A DNA stretch of 64,000 bases from Microbacterium algeriense (GTDB lineage Bacteria; Actinomycetota; Actinomycetes; Actinomycetales; Microbacteriaceae). Location: positions 930,001 through 994,000 of the forward strand of contig NZ_WAAO01000001.1 of the NCBI RefSeq assembly GCF_008868005.1, read 5' to 3'. Below the pieces are notes generated by a model that did no database searches, was not told the origin of the DNA, and worked only from the letters and a program-made list of their open reading frames with translations. Every line of letters begins with the position of its first letter. Within the stretch, counting starts at the first letter, position 1. Of the stretch, positions 23,410 through 32,243 are shown piece after piece. The position numbers were made by a program, and so were the translations under genes.

Positions 23410-24222
23410 TCAGGCGTCTTCGCCGCGCAGCACCCGGCGCAGCTCGGCGATCTCCTCGTCCGTCAGGCCACCGTGGCGCAGGTATCCGGCGACGTCGCCG
23501 TGATGCGTGGCGATCCAGTCCATCGCGGTCTCGATCGCCGATGCCGGGGCCTTGGTCGCGAGGGTGTCCAGCTCCGGGGTGAGCGGGATGCCGAGGGCGG
23601 TGATGAGACCGGTGAGCGCTTCCGCGAAGCCGCGCGCGAGGTCGGTCTCCGTCTGGGTGTAATCCGCGACGACGGCGTCCCGGGGAACCTCGGCGAGCAG
23701 GAGGAGGAGCGCCGAGGCGAGGCCGGTGCGGTCCTTGCCCGCAGTGCAGTGGATGAGGACGCCGGGACGATCGGTGCGGGAGGCCGCCAGCACGGTGCGG
23801 GCGATGGTCGCGAACTGCGCGGAACTCCCCTCCAGGATCGCGATGTACAGGTCCTCCAGCGTCGGCACGTGCTGCAGCAGCTCCGCCACCTGGGTCACCG
23901 ACATCCCGGAGCGCCCCGCGGCGGGCATCATCCGCTTCACCATCTCGTCCATCGCGCCGCCCTGCATGGGGAGCTCGAGCAGCGTCACGCTGCCGTCCTC
24001 GGGAAGACGGTCCGCCGAGCGGGCGCGCTCCGCGTCGGTGCGCAGGTCGATCACGGTGCCGATGCCGAGGTCGGCCAGGGCGCGTCGTCCGTCGTCGGTC
24101 AGGGCGCCGAGCGCGTCCGAGCGGAACAGGAGCCCGGAGGCGAGCTGCCCGCCGCCGGAGATCGGGAGCCCACCGAGCCCGCGCGCGTTGTGCGTCACCT
24201 GCAGAACCGAAGTCACATCCAT
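23410..24222 (-). CDS. Tyrosine/phosphoinositide phosphatase, PtpB-like
   Basis: A 270-aa enzyme with the P-loop HCTAGKDRTG (Cys159, Arg165), which is the CX5R signature of PtpB-type dual-specificity phosphatases. The N-terminal LFRSDAL and VIDLRTDAER segments are also family marks. The C-terminal part is helical. Relatives hydrolyse phosphotyrosine or phosphoinositides; the native substrate here is unknown. Starts at ATG 24222 with no clear promoter in the 124 bp before it. Confidence 0.88.
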   Translation of the reverse strand: MDVTSVLQVTHNARGLGGLPISGGGQLASGLLFRSDALGALTDDGRRALADLGIGTVIDLRTDAERARSADRLPEDGSVTLLELPMQGGAMDEMVKRMMPAAGRSGMSVTQVAELLQHVPTLEDLYIAILEGSSAQFATIARTVLAASRTDRPGVLIHCTAGKDRTGLASALLLLLAEVPRDAVVADYTQTETDLARGFAEALTGLITALGIPLTPELDTLATKAPASAIETAMDWIATHHGDVAGYLRHGGLTDEEIAELRRVLRGEDA

Positions 24223-24294
24223 CGTCGTCCGAGCCCTCTCCCTGGTCGTGGTCTCAGCGTATCGACGACTCCGTCGCGTCTCGGGCCGGACGAC

Positions 24295-24334
24295 GAGACC
24301 CCCTCCTGGTGATGTTCCGCCGGGAGGGGCTCTC
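24295..24334 (-). terminator. Hairpin after the DsbA-like gene
   Basis: GAGA-C-CCCCTCC (24295-24306) pairs with GGAGGGG-C-TCTC (24323-24334), 7 + 4 bp with one mismatch and a 16-nt loop. It lies 12 bp beyond the stop at 24347. No T-run follows, as is common in high-GC actinobacteria. Confidence 0.45.
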
Positions 24335-24346
24335 GACTCGAGGGTC

Positions 24347-25000
24347 TCAGCCGTTCACGGCCTTCTCGATCGCCTCCTCCAGGTCGTCCCACTCCTGCAG
24401 CACGACCTGCTCGCCGTCGACGAAGAACGTCGGGGTGCTGCTCACCTGCAGCCGTTCGCCGTCGCTCTTGTCCGCCTGCACGCGCTGCGCGGTGGCGGGG
24501 TCGGCGACCGCGGCGTCGTAGGCGGCCATGTCGAGCCCCAGCTCCTCGGCGAACGCCCGGAACACCTCGGGGGTCTCCTCCGACTCCTCGCCCCACTGCG
24601 CCTGGGTCTCGAACAGCCGGTGGTACATGTCCTCGAAGCGATCCTGCCCGGCGGCGGCTTCCGCGGCGATGGCGGCCTGCGTGGAGTTGACGTGTCCCGG
24701 CAGAGGGAAGTACCGCACGACATAGGTGATGTCTCCGGCGTACTTCTCGCGGAGTTCTTCGACCACCGGATAGAAGGCGCCGCACGCTTCGCACTCGAAG
24801 TCGAGGAACTCCACGACGGTCACCGCGTCCTCCCCGCCCTCATCGAGCACATGCGAGTCGGTGCGGACGGTCTGCTGCGGCTCTCCGCCCTCGGCCGGAG
24901 GGGCGGAGCTCCGCTGCGAGAGGGCGAAGACGATCCCGGCGATCAGCAGGACGATGGCGACGGCGATGGCGGTCAGGGTCGCCTTGACAGAGGTTTTCAT
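24347..25000 (-). CDS. DsbA-like thioredoxin-fold protein, membrane-anchored
   Basis: A 217-aa protein. One N-terminal membrane anchor (residues 7-27), a short linker, then a DsbA-type thioredoxin fold with the active-site pair C70-E-A-C73 in EFLDFECEACGAFYP and the cis-Pro segment SSTPTFFVDG. It should act outside the membrane as a thiol oxidase or isomerase, as the actinobacterial thioredoxin_4 proteins do. ATG 25000 is preferred to 25015 because GGAG lies 6 nt upstream. It follows the small membrane protein gene by 70 bp. Confidence 0.88.
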   Translation of the reverse strand: MKTSVKATLTAIAVAIVLLIAGIVFALSQRSSAPPAEGGEPQQTVRTDSHVLDEGGEDAVTVVEFLDFECEACGAFYPVVEELREKYAGDITYVVRYFPLPGHVNSTQAAIAAEAAAGQDRFEDMYHRLFETQAQWGEESEETPEVFRAFAEELGLDMAAYDAAVADPATAQRVQADKSDGERLQVSSTPTFFVDGEQVVLQEWDDLEEAIEKAVNG

Positions 25001-25070
25001 GGGGTCTCCAGACACAGGGGTACGACGAGGGATGGATGCCGCTGGGGCGGCTCGATGCGCGCGTCGCGGG

Positions 25071-25499
25071 TCAGGTGCGGGAGATGGATAGCTGCGTGAG
25101 GGTGAGCGCGGGGACGAGGAGCAGGGGACCGGCGCGGGGCGGTGCCACCGTGCGCGGTGCGCGTGCCCCGAGAGGGCGGGACCGCCGCCCGGCGAGCCGT
25201 CGGAACAGGAGGGCGAGCGCGACGCAGCACAGCGCCGCGATCACGCACAGACCCGCGTCCGAGGAGAGGACGTCGATCACGCTCGCATCCGCCGCGGCGT
25301 CCGGGCCCGAAGCGGCGGCCGCCGGATCGGAGACACCGGCCGCGAGACACAGAGTGGCGTGCACGTCGGCGGTGCCGTGCGAGGTGGACCAGGCGCCGAC
25401 GACGAGGAGGAGCGCGAGGCCGACGGCGGTGATCATCCGGGCGATCAGCAGCCGCTCGTCCCGCGCTCGCGGCATCCGTTCCGGCGATGTGGGCAGCAT
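25071..25499 (-). CDS. Small membrane protein of unknown function
   Basis: A 142-aa protein with two or three hydrophobic segments (about 20-37, 79-98 and 124-135), an Ala-rich middle and a basic loop. Not recognised. It contains Cys51, Cys85 and Cys91-92 in or near membrane segments, and lies just upstream of the DsbA-like gene, so a shared role in extracytoplasmic thiol chemistry is possible but only by context. TAGACT lies 9 nt before the ATG at 25499. Confidence 0.55.
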   Translation of the reverse strand: MLPTSPERMPRARDERLLIARMITAVGLALLLVVGAWSTSHGTADVHATLCLAAGVSDPAAAASGPDAAADASVIDVLSSDAGLCVIAALCCVALALLFRRLAGRRSRPLGARAPRTVAPPRAGPLLLVPALTLTQLSISRT

Positions 25500-25574
25500 T
25501 TCCCGCGCAGTCTAGCAACGGCGCCTCTGCCCCTCCCGGGGCCCGTGCGTCCCGGAGGTGCCTACACTGGAGGG

Positions 25575-25925
25575 GTGGCGAGACTACTGATCATCGGCGG
25601 CTTCCTCGCCGCCGTGTTCTGGGTGTACAGCATCGTCGACTGCGCCGTGCAGCCGGCGACGCGGCACCGGGGTGTGTCCAAGACCGCCTGGATCTTCATC
25701 GTGGTGCTCCTGCCCGTCATCGGCGGCATCCTCTGGTTCGTGATCGGCCGTCGGCGCGCGAACGATTCCGGTGTGCGTCCCGTCATCGCCCCCGATGACG
25801 ACCCCGCCTTCCTGCGCAGCATCAGCAAGACGGAGCAGGACGCCCGCATCCGCCGCCTCGAGGAGGAGCTCGCCCGTCTCGATGAGGAGAGCGACGAGCC
25901 TCCGGCCACGGACCAGCGCCCGTGA
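25575..25925 (+). CDS. PLDc_N-domain membrane protein
   Basis: A 116-aa protein. Two membrane helices in the first 60 residues carry the PLDc_N (cardiolipin-synthase N-terminal) pattern: FWVYSIVDC, then SKTAWIFIVVLLPVIGGILWFVIGRRR. A charged, helical tail follows (RIRRLEEELARLDEES). Role unknown. Its GTG start at 25575 lies 6 nt after TACACT (25563-25568), so it is probably leaderless. Its stop overlaps the menD start (GTGA), and it is probably the first gene of the menD operon. Confidence 0.82.
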   Translation: MARLLIIGGFLAAVFWVYSIVDCAVQPATRHRGVSKTAWIFIVVLLPVIGGILWFVIGRRRANDSGVRPVIAPDDDPAFLRSISKTEQDARIRRLEEELARLDEESDEPPATDQRP

Positions 25926-27589
25926 CCTCGTCGCCGGCGATGGATGCCGCGGCGTCTCTGATCGCCGACCTCGTCGCCCAGGGTGTGCGCGACCTCGTGC
26001 TCTCTCCCGGGTCCCGGTCGCAGGCGCTCGCGCTCGCCGCGGTGCGTTTCGCAGAAGAGGGTCCGGTGCGGGTCCACGTCCGCATCGATGAGCGCGTCGC
26101 CGGTTTCACGGCGCTCGGGATCGCCCGCGAGACCGGTGTGCCCGCTGCCGTCATCTGCACGTCGGGCACGGCCGTCGCCAATCTGCTGCCCGCCGTGATG
26201 GAGGCGTTCCACTCCGGCGTTCCGCTGCTCCTGCTCACCGCCGACCGTCCTCCGGAGCTGCGCGGCGTCGGAGCCAACCAGGCGACCATCCAGGACGGGC
26301 TCTTCCACCCCTGGGTGCGCGATCAGCTCGACGCGCCCGTGCCGGGGGACGGCGACTGGTCCGGTCTCGCCGAGCGCGCCGTCGCCGCGGCGATGGGCGC
26401 CCGTGCGGGGGAGCACGCACGGCCCGGGGTCGCCGGTCCCGTGCACCTGAACCTGCCGTCGCGGGAGCCGCTCTCCGGAGAGCTGCCGTCCGTCGCGGTC
26501 ACGCCGGGCGAGGCGCCCCGCCGCATCGCCGGCGAACCGTGGGTGCTCGCGCGCGGACCGCGCACGGTCGTGGTCGCCGGTGCCGACGCCGGACCGGATG
26601 CCGAGGAGCTCGCGCATGCGGGCGGCTGGCCCCTGATCGCGGAGATCGTGAGCGGTGCGCGGTTCGGTCGCCAGCTCGTCCACGGCTATCGCCGCCTGCT
26701 CCGCCGCGATGACCTCGGCGGGCGCATCGAGCGCGTCGTGGTGCTCGGCCACCCCACGCTCAGCCGTGAGGTCGCGGCGCTGCTGTCGCGGACGGATGTC
26801 GAGGTCGTCGCGCGCCACCGCGGCGGCGAGCAGCTCGACCTCAACCACCGCACGCGCGGTGTCGACGCGGTCTCCGTCGCACCCGGTGCCGTCGACCGCG
26901 ACTGGCTCGGGGCGTGGCTCCAGGCCTCGGCGGCCGAGGTCGTCGACCTGAGCGAGAACGCTCCGGACCCGGAGGGTCTCGCATCCACCGACTTCGCCGC
27001 TAGGCGGGAAGCCGTGCGGGCCGAGCTCGACGCGGTCCGCCGCCCGCTCGACAGGGAGCTCCTCGTCGATGCCGTCTGGCGCGCCACCTGGCCGCACGAC
27101 CGGCTGGTCTTCGGGTCGTCCCGGCTGGTCCGGGTCGCCGACCAGGTGCTCGGCGGAAAGAAGGTCCCCGTGCACGCCAATCGCGGCCTCGCCGGCATCG
27201 ACGGCACGATCGCCACCGCGACCGGCATCGCCCTCGCCAGCCAGGCGGCCGGCGCCCCCGGCGTGACCCGTGTGCTGCTCGGCGATCTGGCGTTCCTGCA
27301 CGACGTCGGCGCGCTGCTGCTGCCGCCGGACGAGACCGAGCCGCGCCTGCAGGTGATCGTCGGCAACGACGGCGGCGGCACGATCTTCGACGCACTCGAG
27401 GTCGCCGCCTCCGCGCGACCGGCCGACCTGGATCGGGCTTTCTACACGCCGCACAACGTCCGCATCGAGCATCTCGCCCTGGCCTACGGCTGGGAGTACC
27501 AGCGCGTCACCACCCGCACGGCGCTGGATCAGGCGCTGACCTCGCCGCGCGGCGGCCGTCAGATCATCGAGGTCCCGCTGCCGCGCTGA
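25922..27589 (+). CDS. menD: 2-succinyl-5-enolpyruvyl-6-hydroxy-3-cyclohexene-1-carboxylate synthase MenD
   Basis: A 555-aa thiamine-diphosphate enzyme that joins 2-oxoglutarate and isochorismate in menaquinone synthesis. Visible: LSPGSRSQALALAAVRF at the N terminus (binds isochorismate in MenD), E-containing RVHVRIDERVAGF with the ThDP-activating Glu, and the C-terminal ThDP/Mg site GDLAFLHDVGALL... VIVGNDGGGTIF. Starts at GTG 25922, overlapping the previous stop by 4 bp. The substrate isochorismate is made by the menF product encoded 0.9 kb downstream on the other strand. Confidence 0.96.
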   Translation: MTSSPAMDAAASLIADLVAQGVRDLVLSPGSRSQALALAAVRFAEEGPVRVHVRIDERVAGFTALGIARETGVPAAVICTSGTAVANLLPAVMEAFHSGVPLLLLTADRPPELRGVGANQATIQDGLFHPWVRDQLDAPVPGDGDWSGLAERAVAAAMGARAGEHARPGVAGPVHLNLPSREPLSGELPSVAVTPGEAPRRIAGEPWVLARGPRTVVVAGADAGPDAEELAHAGGWPLIAEIVSGARFGRQLVHGYRRLLRRDDLGGRIERVVVLGHPTLSREVAALLSRTDVEVVARHRGGEQLDLNHRTRGVDAVSVAPGAVDRDWLGAWLQASAAEVVDLSENAPDPEGLASTDFAARREAVRAELDAVRRPLDRELLVDAVWRATWPHDRLVFGSSRLVRVADQVLGGKKVPVHANRGLAGIDGTIATATGIALASQAAGAPGVTRVLLGDLAFLHDVGALLLPPDETEPRLQVIVGNDGGGTIFDALEVAASARPADLDRAFYTPHNVRIEHLALAYGWEYQRVTTRTALDQALTSPRGGRQIIEVPLPR

Positions 27590-27605
27590 CTGGCAGGATG
27601 TGCGT

Positions 27606-28448
27606 ATGAACGCGCACACCTGGACGCAGACGCTCCGCGTCGGCAGCGGTTTCCGCCTCGCCGACCTCGACCCGGACAGCAAGCCGGGATACGACCACGG
27701 CAAGTCCCAGGGGCAGGCCGACCTCGCGGCAGGACTCGACGACCTCAACGGGCTGCAGGAACGGCTGTTCGCCGAGAGTCGCGTCGGCACGGCGAAGGAC
27801 TCCGTGCTGCTGGTGCTGCAGGCCATGGACTCCGCCGGAAAGGGCGGCATCGTGCGCCATGTGGTGGGCGGGGTCGACCCGCAGGGCGTGGCGCTCGCGG
27901 CCTTCAAGGCCCCGACGGCCGAGGAGCGCGAGCATGACTTCCTGTGGCGTGTCGAGACGCGGCTCCCGGAGCCCGGGTTCATCGGCGTGTTCGACCGTTC
28001 GCACTATGAGGACGTGCTGATCGGCCGGGTCAGGCAGCTCGCCCCGCCGGAGGAGATCGAGCGCCGCTACGACGCGATCAACGAGTTCGAGGCCCGGGTG
28101 GCCGCATCCGGGACGCGCATCATCAAGGTGATGCTGCACATCTCCCCGGAGGAGCAGAAGGAGCGCCTCATGGAGCGCCTGGAGCGGCCGGACAAGTATT
28201 GGAAGTACAACCCCGGCGATGTGGACGAGCGGATGCTGTGGCCGCAGTACATGCAGGCGTACCAGACGGTGTTCGACCGCACCTCGACCGAAGCGGCGCC
28301 CTGGTACGTGATCCCGGCGAACGCCAAGTGGTACGCGCGCCTCGCGGTGCAGGAGCTGCTGCTCGCCGCTCTGGAGGACATCGACCCGCAGTGGCCCGGC
28401 GCGGACTTCGACGTCGAGGCCGAGAAGAAGCGGCTCGCCGCCAGCTGA
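27606..28448 (+). CDS. ppk2: Polyphosphate kinase 2 family protein
   Basis: A 280-aa PPK2-type nucleotide kinase that uses polyphosphate to phosphorylate nucleoside mono- or diphosphates. Walker A is DSAGKGG (75-81) in LQAMDSAGKGGIVRHV; Walker B/lid is VFDRSHYEDV, then RYDAINEFEARVAASGTRIIKVMLHIS. The single-domain length is typical of class I/III PPK2. ATG 27606 is preferred; CAGGAT lies 6 nt before it. It follows menD by 16 bp and may be read through from that operon, though the link is not functional in any obvious way. Confidence 0.92.
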   Translation: MNAHTWTQTLRVGSGFRLADLDPDSKPGYDHGKSQGQADLAAGLDDLNGLQERLFAESRVGTAKDSVLLVLQAMDSAGKGGIVRHVVGGVDPQGVALAAFKAPTAEEREHDFLWRVETRLPEPGFIGVFDRSHYEDVLIGRVRQLAPPEEIERRYDAINEFEARVAASGTRIIKVMLHISPEEQKERLMERLERPDKYWKYNPGDVDERMLWPQYMQAYQTVFDRTSTEAAPWYVIPANAKWYARLAVQELLLAALEDIDPQWPGADFDVEAEKKRLAAS

Positions 28449-28485
28449 CCCTGCCCCGTCCCGGTGCGCCCGTCCGGGACCGGCG

Positions 28486-29739
28486 TCAGGCGAGAGCGTC
28501 GACGAGGGGACGGAACTTCACGCGCGTCTCCAGCAGCTCGCTCTCCGGGTCGGAACCCGCGACGATCCCCGCTCCGGCGTACGCGGTGACGCCGATCGCG
28601 TCCGCCTCGGCGACGAACTGGGCGCACCGCAGCGCGATGGCCCACTCGCCGTTGCCCTCGGCGTCGACCCAGCCCACCGGGCCCGCGTAGCGTCCGCGGT
28701 CGAACGGCTCGAGGTCGCGGATCGCCGCGATCGCCGCCGGCGTGGGGGTCCCGGCGACCGCGGCCGTGGGGTGCAGCGCGCGCACCAGGTCGAGCGCGGA
28801 CTCGCCGTCGGCCAGTTCGCCTTCCACGTCGGTGGCGAGATGGAACAGGTTCGGCAGCTTCAGCAGGAACGGCTGCTCGCTCGCCGCGAGCGCCCTGGTG
28901 TGCGCGCGCAGCGAGGCGAGCACGCTCTGCACCGCGTACTGGTGCTCGTCGAGGTCCTTGGTGCTGGAGGCGAGGTGCGTGGACGCCTCGGTGTCGGCGT
29001 CCGCGTCGGCGCCGCGCCCGATCGTGCCGGCGAGGACCCGGGCCGTCACGGTGCCCTGCTGCACCGTCACCAGGGTCTCGGGGCTCGCGCCGATCAGACC
29101 GTCCACCGCGAAGGCCCAGGTGTCGGGGTACCCCGTCGACAGCGCTCGCACGAGGCGGCGCAGGTCGGAGCCGGCGGGGATCGTGCCGATGAGGTCTCGG
29201 GCGAGGACGACCTTGCTCAGCTCGCCGTCCGCGATGCGAGTGAGCGCGCGCCGCACCGAGTCCTGATATCCCTGCGGGCTCTGCGCCCCCGGCCCGACCG
29301 TGCCGGCCCAGTGCGGTCCATACGGCTGCGTGGCGAGCGGGGTCGCCGCCCGGGGGTCGGATGCGAGACGGATCCGGGTCTCCCAGAAGCGGTGCCCGTG
29401 CCTGCCGAGCACGCGGGTCGGCACGATGAGCACGCTGTCGGCGGCCGACTCCTCGTCGAAGGCGAACGCCCCGAACGCGACGAGCCCGGTTCCGGGCAGT
29501 CCGACCGGATCGGAGATCTCCGCCTGGGCCGAGATGCCGCGCCAGACCGTGGCCAGCGCTTGCGAGCGGGGCGTGCCGGCCGCCGGACGCGGGCGTAGCT
29601 CCGCAAGCGGCTCCCCGACGGCGACGATCCCGTCTCCGCGGCGCAGCCAGGCGAGCGGACGAGCGGGGTCGGCGTATGCCAGGAGGTCTTCGACCGGGTC
29701 GATCTCGCGGGTCTCCACGACCAGGTGGGTGGTGTGCAC
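28486..29739 (-). CDS. menF: Isochorismate synthase MenF
   Basis: A 417-aa chorismate-binding enzyme that converts chorismate to isochorismate, the first committed step toward menaquinone. The C-terminal chorismate domain shows SKVVLARDL, GASPETLV, RVLAGTIGRG, FHLATDVEGEL, LHPTAAVAGTP and the Mg site YAGAGIVAGSDPESELLET. Isochorismate could also feed a siderophore pathway, but the menD/menG context favours menaquinone. GTG start at 29739, 6 nt after TAGGCT (complement of 29746-29751), so probably leaderless. It is divergent from the DUF402 gene and converges on ppk2. Confidence 0.95.
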   Translation of the reverse strand: MHTTHLVVETREIDPVEDLLAYADPARPLAWLRRGDGIVAVGEPLAELRPRPAAGTPRSQALATVWRGISAQAEISDPVGLPGTGLVAFGAFAFDEESAADSVLIVPTRVLGRHGHRFWETRIRLASDPRAATPLATQPYGPHWAGTVGPGAQSPQGYQDSVRRALTRIADGELSKVVLARDLIGTIPAGSDLRRLVRALSTGYPDTWAFAVDGLIGASPETLVTVQQGTVTARVLAGTIGRGADADADTEASTHLASSTKDLDEHQYAVQSVLASLRAHTRALAASEQPFLLKLPNLFHLATDVEGELADGESALDLVRALHPTAAVAGTPTPAAIAAIRDLEPFDRGRYAGPVGWVDAEGNGEWAIALRCAQFVAEADAIGVTAYAGAGIVAGSDPESELLETRVKFRPLVDALA

Positions 29740-29795
29740 GTGTCCAGCCTATGCCGCGTCGACGACCCGGAACCGCGTCGTCGTAGGGTGAACGG

Positions 29796-30359
29796 ATGAG
29801 CGACGCGCGTCCCGCACCCGGCACCGAGATGGTCTTCCAGTGGCGGAAGTGGGACGGCTCCCCGCACTGGCGTCACGAGTGCGTGTACCTCGGCTCGGAC
29901 CACTGGGGAGACTGGGTCGGCCAGCCCGCCGGATGGCACAGCATCCGTCCCGGTGCGGAGTTCCACGCGGCGGGTCCGAACGTCACGCTGGTCCCGGCGA
30001 GCGCGGACCATGCGCTGACCGTGAACCGTCGTCATCCCCGCGGCATGCGCATCTACATCGACCTCGGCTGGGACATCCGCTGGTCGGACGATCCGCTGCT
30101 CGCGACGGGCATCGACATGGATCTCGACGTCGTCCGTGTCGAGGGTGCCCGGGGCACCTGGGTCGACGACCGCGACGAGTGGGCGGAGCACAGCGTCCGC
30201 TACGGCTACCCCGCCGCCGTGATGACGCACCTCGAGGCCCTCGCGCTCGACCTGGAGGAGCGGGTGCGCGCACAGACCGCCCCGTTCGACGACGCGACGG
30301 CGGATCCGTGGCTCGACCGCCTCGAGGCGCTGAACCTCGCGCCTAGACTGATCCCGTGA
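29796..30359 (+). CDS. DUF402-domain protein
   Basis: A 187-aa protein of the DUF402 (FomD/Ntdp-like barrel) family. Family marks are KWDGSPHWRHECVYLGSDHWGDWVG, then IYIDLGWDIRWSDDPLLATGIDMDLDVVR, with acidic residues that bind metal in nucleoside-diphosphate phosphatases of this fold. An NDPase-like role is possible. ATG at 29796 lies 6 nt after TAGGGT (29784-29789), leaderless. The stop overlaps the menG GTG by 4 bp, but TAGACT inside its 3' end gives menG its own promoter too. Confidence 0.85.
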   Translation: MSDARPAPGTEMVFQWRKWDGSPHWRHECVYLGSDHWGDWVGQPAGWHSIRPGAEFHAAGPNVTLVPASADHALTVNRRHPRGMRIYIDLGWDIRWSDDPLLATGIDMDLDVVRVEGARGTWVDDRDEWAEHSVRYGYPAAVMTHLEALALDLEERVRAQTAPFDDATADPWLDRLEALNLAPRLIP

Positions 30360-31075
30360 CCCCGAACGAGAAGAACCGCGCCGACCTCGGCAAGGACCCC
30401 GCCCGCGTGAGCGGCATGTTCGACCAGGTCGCCGCAGGCTACGACCGCACGAACACCGCGATGACGTTCGGCAACGACGTCCTGTGGCGCGCCGCCACCA
30501 CGCGCGCGGTCGCCCCCAAGCCGGGGGAGCGGATCCTCGACCTCGGTGCCGGCACCGCGTCGTCGTCGGCGTCCCTCGCGCGAAGCGGTGCTCAGGTGGT
30601 CGCGGCCGACTTCTCGCCGGGGATGCTCGCGGAGGGCGAGCGCCGGCACGGCGCCATGCGCAACCTGTCGTTCGTGCAGGCCGACGCCACCGATCTGCCG
30701 TTCGGCGACGGGGAGTTCGATGCGGTCACGATGTCGTATGCGCTGCGCAACGTGAACGATCCGAAGAAGGCGCTGCGCGAGCTGTACCGCGTGACCAAGC
30801 CGGGCGGCCGACTCGTGATCAACGAGTTCTCCACCCCGCCGGGCAAGCTGTTCCGCAGTGCGTACCGCTTCTACAACGCGCAGGTGCTGCCGCGCGTCGC
30901 CCGGGTCGCGGGCACCAACGGCGACGCCTACGACTACCTCAACGAGTCGATCCGCGAGTGGCCCGACCAGAAGAAGCTGTCGGCCTGGATCCGGGAGGCG
31001 GGCTGGGCCGACGTCGCGTACCGGAATCTCTCGTTCGGCATCGTGGCCCTGCACAGAGCGCGCAAGCCGGAGTGA
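30356..31075 (+). CDS. menG: Demethylmenaquinone methyltransferase MenG/UbiE
   Basis: A 239-aa SAM-dependent methyltransferase performing the last step of menaquinone synthesis. SAM motif I is LDLGAGTASSSASLARSG. The UbiE signatures are VSGMFDQVAAGYDRTNTAMTFG near the N terminus and RVTKPGGRLVINEFSTP. GTG start at 30356; TAGACT (30344-30349) ends 6 nt before it, so a leaderless transcript can start at this codon, inside the end of the preceding gene. A polyprenyl diphosphate synthase gene follows, also with its own promoter. Confidence 0.95.
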   Translation: MTPNEKNRADLGKDPARVSGMFDQVAAGYDRTNTAMTFGNDVLWRAATTRAVAPKPGERILDLGAGTASSSASLARSGAQVVAADFSPGMLAEGERRHGAMRNLSFVQADATDLPFGDGEFDAVTMSYALRNVNDPKKALRELYRVTKPGGRLVINEFSTPPGKLFRSAYRFYNAQVLPRVARVAGTNGDAYDYLNESIREWPDQKKLSAWIREAGWADVAYRNLSFGIVALHRARKPE

Positions 31076-31121
31076 TCTCCGCGGACGAAACCGCGTCAGC
31101 CGACGCAGGTAGGCTGGGACC

Positions 31122-32183
31122 GTGACTTCGAGCCCCATCGCCCCGGGTTCGCGACTGGCGAGCCGTCTCGGCTTCAGCGATCGCGTCTTCATCGGCCCCG
31201 CCGCCCGCCGCGTCGCCCGCGCCATCGAAGACGGACTGGAGCTGGTCGAGACCGGACTGGCCGAGGACGTGCGCGTCGCCGATCCGCTCGCCGACGCCGC
31301 CAGCCGCTACCTGTACGAGGCGGGCGGCAAGCGCATCCGGCCCGTCCTCACGCTCCTGGCCGCACAGCTCGGCGACGGCAACACGGCCGAGGTGATCGAT
31401 GTCGCGAAGGCTCTGGAGATCACCCACCTGGGCTCGCTGTATCACGACGACGTCATGGACGGCGCGGACCGCCGTCGCGGTGTCCCGGCCGCGCACGCGG
31501 TGTGGGGCAACAACATCGCGATCCTCACCGGCGACATCCTGTTCTCGCGCGCCAGTCAGCTCATGTCGCGCCTGGGGGAGCGAGCCATCCGACTGCAGGC
31601 CGACACGTTCGAGCGCCTCGTCCTCGGACAGATGCACGAGACCCTCGGACCGCAGGAGGGCGACGACCCGATCGCGTTCTACATCCAGGTGCTCGCCGAC
31701 AAGACCGGTTCCCTGATCGCCGCGGCGACCCAGGGCGGCGTGATCTTCTCCAACGCCTCCTCGGCGTACGAGGAGCCGCTGCGCGTGTACGGCGAGAAGA
31801 TCGGCGTGGCCTTCCAGCTGCTCGACGACGTCATCGACCTGTCGGCGAAGCCGGAGGAGACCGGCAAGGTGCCGGGAACCGACCTGCGTGCGGGCGTCCC
31901 GACCATGCCCTACCTGCTGCTGAAGGCCGAGGGCGACACCGCGTCGGTCGACCTCGCGGCGCGCATCGACGACGGAGTGGCGCTCATCGCGGACGGCGCC
32001 GATCCGGCCATCCTCGACGGCCCTCTGGACGAGCTCCGCGATCACGCCGTGACGCAGAAGACGCTCGAGCTCGCGCATTCCTGGACGCGCGATGCGACCG
32101 ACGCCCTCGACCCCCTCCCGCGCGGCACCGTCCGCGAGGCGCTGACACGATTCGCTGAGACCCTCGCCGAACGCTCCAGCTGA
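31122..32183 (+). CDS. Long-chain trans-polyprenyl diphosphate synthase
   Basis: A 353-aa head-to-tail prenyltransferase making the polyprenyl tail, most likely for MenA. It has GGKRIRPVLTL, the first Asp-rich motif LYHDDVMDGADRRRG, and the second QLLDDVIDLSAKPEETGK. The small residues upstream of the first motif (HLGSLYHDD) fit a long product, such as octa- to deca-prenyl, but chain length is not certain. GTG start at 31122 lies 6 nt after TAGGCT (31110-31115), leaderless. It is the last of the menaquinone genes here; menB, menC and menE are not in the window. Confidence 0.93.
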   Translation: MTSSPIAPGSRLASRLGFSDRVFIGPAARRVARAIEDGLELVETGLAEDVRVADPLADAASRYLYEAGGKRIRPVLTLLAAQLGDGNTAEVIDVAKALEITHLGSLYHDDVMDGADRRRGVPAAHAVWGNNIAILTGDILFSRASQLMSRLGERAIRLQADTFERLVLGQMHETLGPQEGDDPIAFYIQVLADKTGSLIAAATQGGVIFSNASSAYEEPLRVYGEKIGVAFQLLDDVIDLSAKPEETGKVPGTDLRAGVPTMPYLLLKAEGDTASVDLAARIDDGVALIADGADPAILDGPLDELRDHAVTQKTLELAHSWTRDATDALDPLPRGTVREALTRFAETLAERSS

Positions 32184-32243
32184 TTCCGCGCGGGCGCCCC
32201 TCGGGCTGCCCGCCGGCTGCGTCGGCATACGAAAGGACCTCCC

